From the NCBI GenBank assembly GCA_030831885.1, contig JAURKF010000234.1, forward strand, positions 1 to 15,635: a stretch of 15,635 nucleotides of DNA. The letters are read 5' to 3'. How positions within the stretch are numbered: the first letter of the stretch is position 1; each line of letters starts with the position of its first letter. Positions 14,804-15,635 of the stretch are shown piece by piece. The stretch is from Flavobacteriales bacterium. Lineage in GTDB: Bacteria > Bacteroidota > Bacteroidia > Flavobacteriales > UA16. Both the position numbers and the translations under genes were made by a program. The notes beneath the pieces were generated by a model, which searched no databases, was not told the origin of the DNA, and saw only the letters and a program-made list of their open reading frames with translations.

Positions 14804-15635
14804 CGCAAGGCCGCATAGAACACGAGCGCGAAACAAAGAACACCAAGCAGCAAATGGAGAGGCTGCGCAGGTGGCGGCATATCGATATACGCCAGCACAA
14901 TACCCACAAGCAATTCAAGCAGTAAGATCAGCATGGCCCAGTTGTATTGTATTAAACGCAAAGTGGTCTTCGACTGAAAATAGATCCAGCCTGCCAACAA
15001 TAAAATCAATAGAGAAAAACTACGATGAATGTAGAAAACAGATGGAAGCAATTCTATCCATTCGCTTCGATTATCATTGGCTCTTGCTACAATATCCACC
15101 TCTTCACGCACCTGAGTGCCTAATAATATCTGAATAAAGATGAGGGAACTCAAAAACCAGAAAGCCGCGCGCAGCTTGCGTTTGGAGTCGAAAACTTCTT
15201 CCTCCTTACTCAACCTGAACACGATAATTGAGAGCAACATCACCAGCGCTATACTACCAACCATATGGTAGGTGATAGAGTTCTCTACCAAATTTCCATC
15301 TACCACCAGTTTCCCGAGCCACGCTTCAAAACCAACCATTACGTCGGTGAGAAAAGCCAACGAAAAAATTACCCAGTCACGTTCACGAATAAGAAGAATC
15401 AAACTAAAAAGTGAAAGCAGGAATACAGGGATACCATAAACAACGGTGGCCAGTCGATTGATGTATTCAACCCAAGTATGAAGCACATTGAAAATCGCAT
15501 AATCATGCTTGGGATACTTGTGCCAATCGTGTATCAGGAATTCTTGCGCAGAGGTGAACGATGTATTTGCAACCCACAAGGTGTCGTTGCGCACAATCAT
15601 TTGACCTTCTTCATACATGTGTTGCGGCTTGAACA
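14782..15635 (-). CDS. ctaA: Heme A synthase, COX15/CtaA family (5' partial)
   Basis: CtaA oxidises heme O to heme A in the cytoplasmic membrane, for aa3/caa3-type cytochrome oxidases. The frame stays open to the right edge (FKPQH precedes the Met at 15618), so the N-terminal membrane helix and the start are missing; the Met at 15618 is internal. Visible: an outer loop with GQMIVRNDTLWVA and KHDYAIFN, then HTWVEYINRL (about 15480-15451), EAWLGKLVVDGN, YHMVGS, QILLGTQVREEVD, YIHRSFSL and QPLHLLLGV. These supply the conserved membrane His residues and the internally repeated four-helix plan. About seven hydrophobic segments remain. Most CtaA/Cox15 proteins read EYxHR at the first site; here it is EYINR, with a His five residues before the Asn-preceding Ile-Tyr pair region (HTWVEY), as I recall for flavobacterial homologues. 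Nearness to hemACD fits a heme role. Confidence 0.9.
   Translation of the reverse strand, partial: FKPQHMYEEGQMIVRNDTLWVANTSFTSAQEFLIHDWHKYPKHDYAIFNVLHTWVEYINRLATVVYGIPVFLLSLFSLILLIRERDWVIFSLAFLTDVMVGFEAWLGKLVVDGNLVENSITYHMVGSIALVMLLSIIVFRLSKEEEVFDSKRKLRAAFWFLSSLIFIQILLGTQVREEVDIVARANDNRSEWIELLPSVFYIHRSFSLLILLLAGWIYFQSKTTLRLIQYNWAMLILLLELLVGIVLAYIDMPPPAQPLHLLLGVLCFALVFYAALRIQFKRA

Overview
The window looks like ordinary chromosomal DNA of a Bacteroidota bacterium, probably a Flavobacteriales-like lineage. The evidence is a PKD-repeat surface protein with a type IX secretion (T9SS) C-terminal sorting domain, a PorV/PorQ-family outer-membrane barrel, a DUF2723 (GT117-type) membrane protein, a DUF4290 protein, an FtsZ with a long acidic linker and an -FLHDNVD tail, and a heme A synthase of the flavobacterial type. 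I see no phage, plasmid, IS, CRISPR, tRNA or rRNA signal. No stretch over 300 bases lacks a gene.

Layout. (1) 1-1770 (+): 3' part of a secreted PKD-repeat T9SS cargo. (2) 1771-1870: a GGGGTAA-type heptamer array and its inverted copy, which runs into the 3' end of the next gene. (3) 1855-3485 (-): a SAM methyltransferase and, upstream of it, a 2OG-Fe(II) oxygenase, likely one transcript. (4) 3579-8005 (+): a 1200-residue DUF2723 protein followed by a TerC-family membrane protein, ended by a strong bidirectional terminator. (5) 8076-9713 (-): ftsZ, standing alone. (6) 9980-10660 (+): a DUF4290 protein. (7) 10746-14780 (+): hemA, hemC, hemD and a PorV/PorQ-family gene in tight series. (8) 14782-15635 (-): 3' part of ctaA, convergent with the PorV-like gene.

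How the genes work together. HemA, HemC and HemD cover the first, third and fourth steps of the C5 route from glutamyl-tRNA to uroporphyrinogen III (HemL and HemB are not here), and CtaA converts heme O to heme A for cytochrome oxidase, so the right third has a heme theme. The left-end cargo and the PorV-like barrel both point to T9SS and surface protein export. The DUF2723 protein, methyltransferase and 2OG oxygenase could all modify proteins or glycans, but their substrates cannot be read from sequence. FtsZ is the divisome ring GTPase.

I did not find a convincing previously undescribed system. The items most worth a second look are the G-rich heptamer array that supplies the last codons and stop of a gene, the alternating PKD and 'LCxPDGCY' modules of the cargo protein, the DUF2723/oxygenase/methyltransferase neighbourhood, and the run of non-ATG starts in the heme operon.
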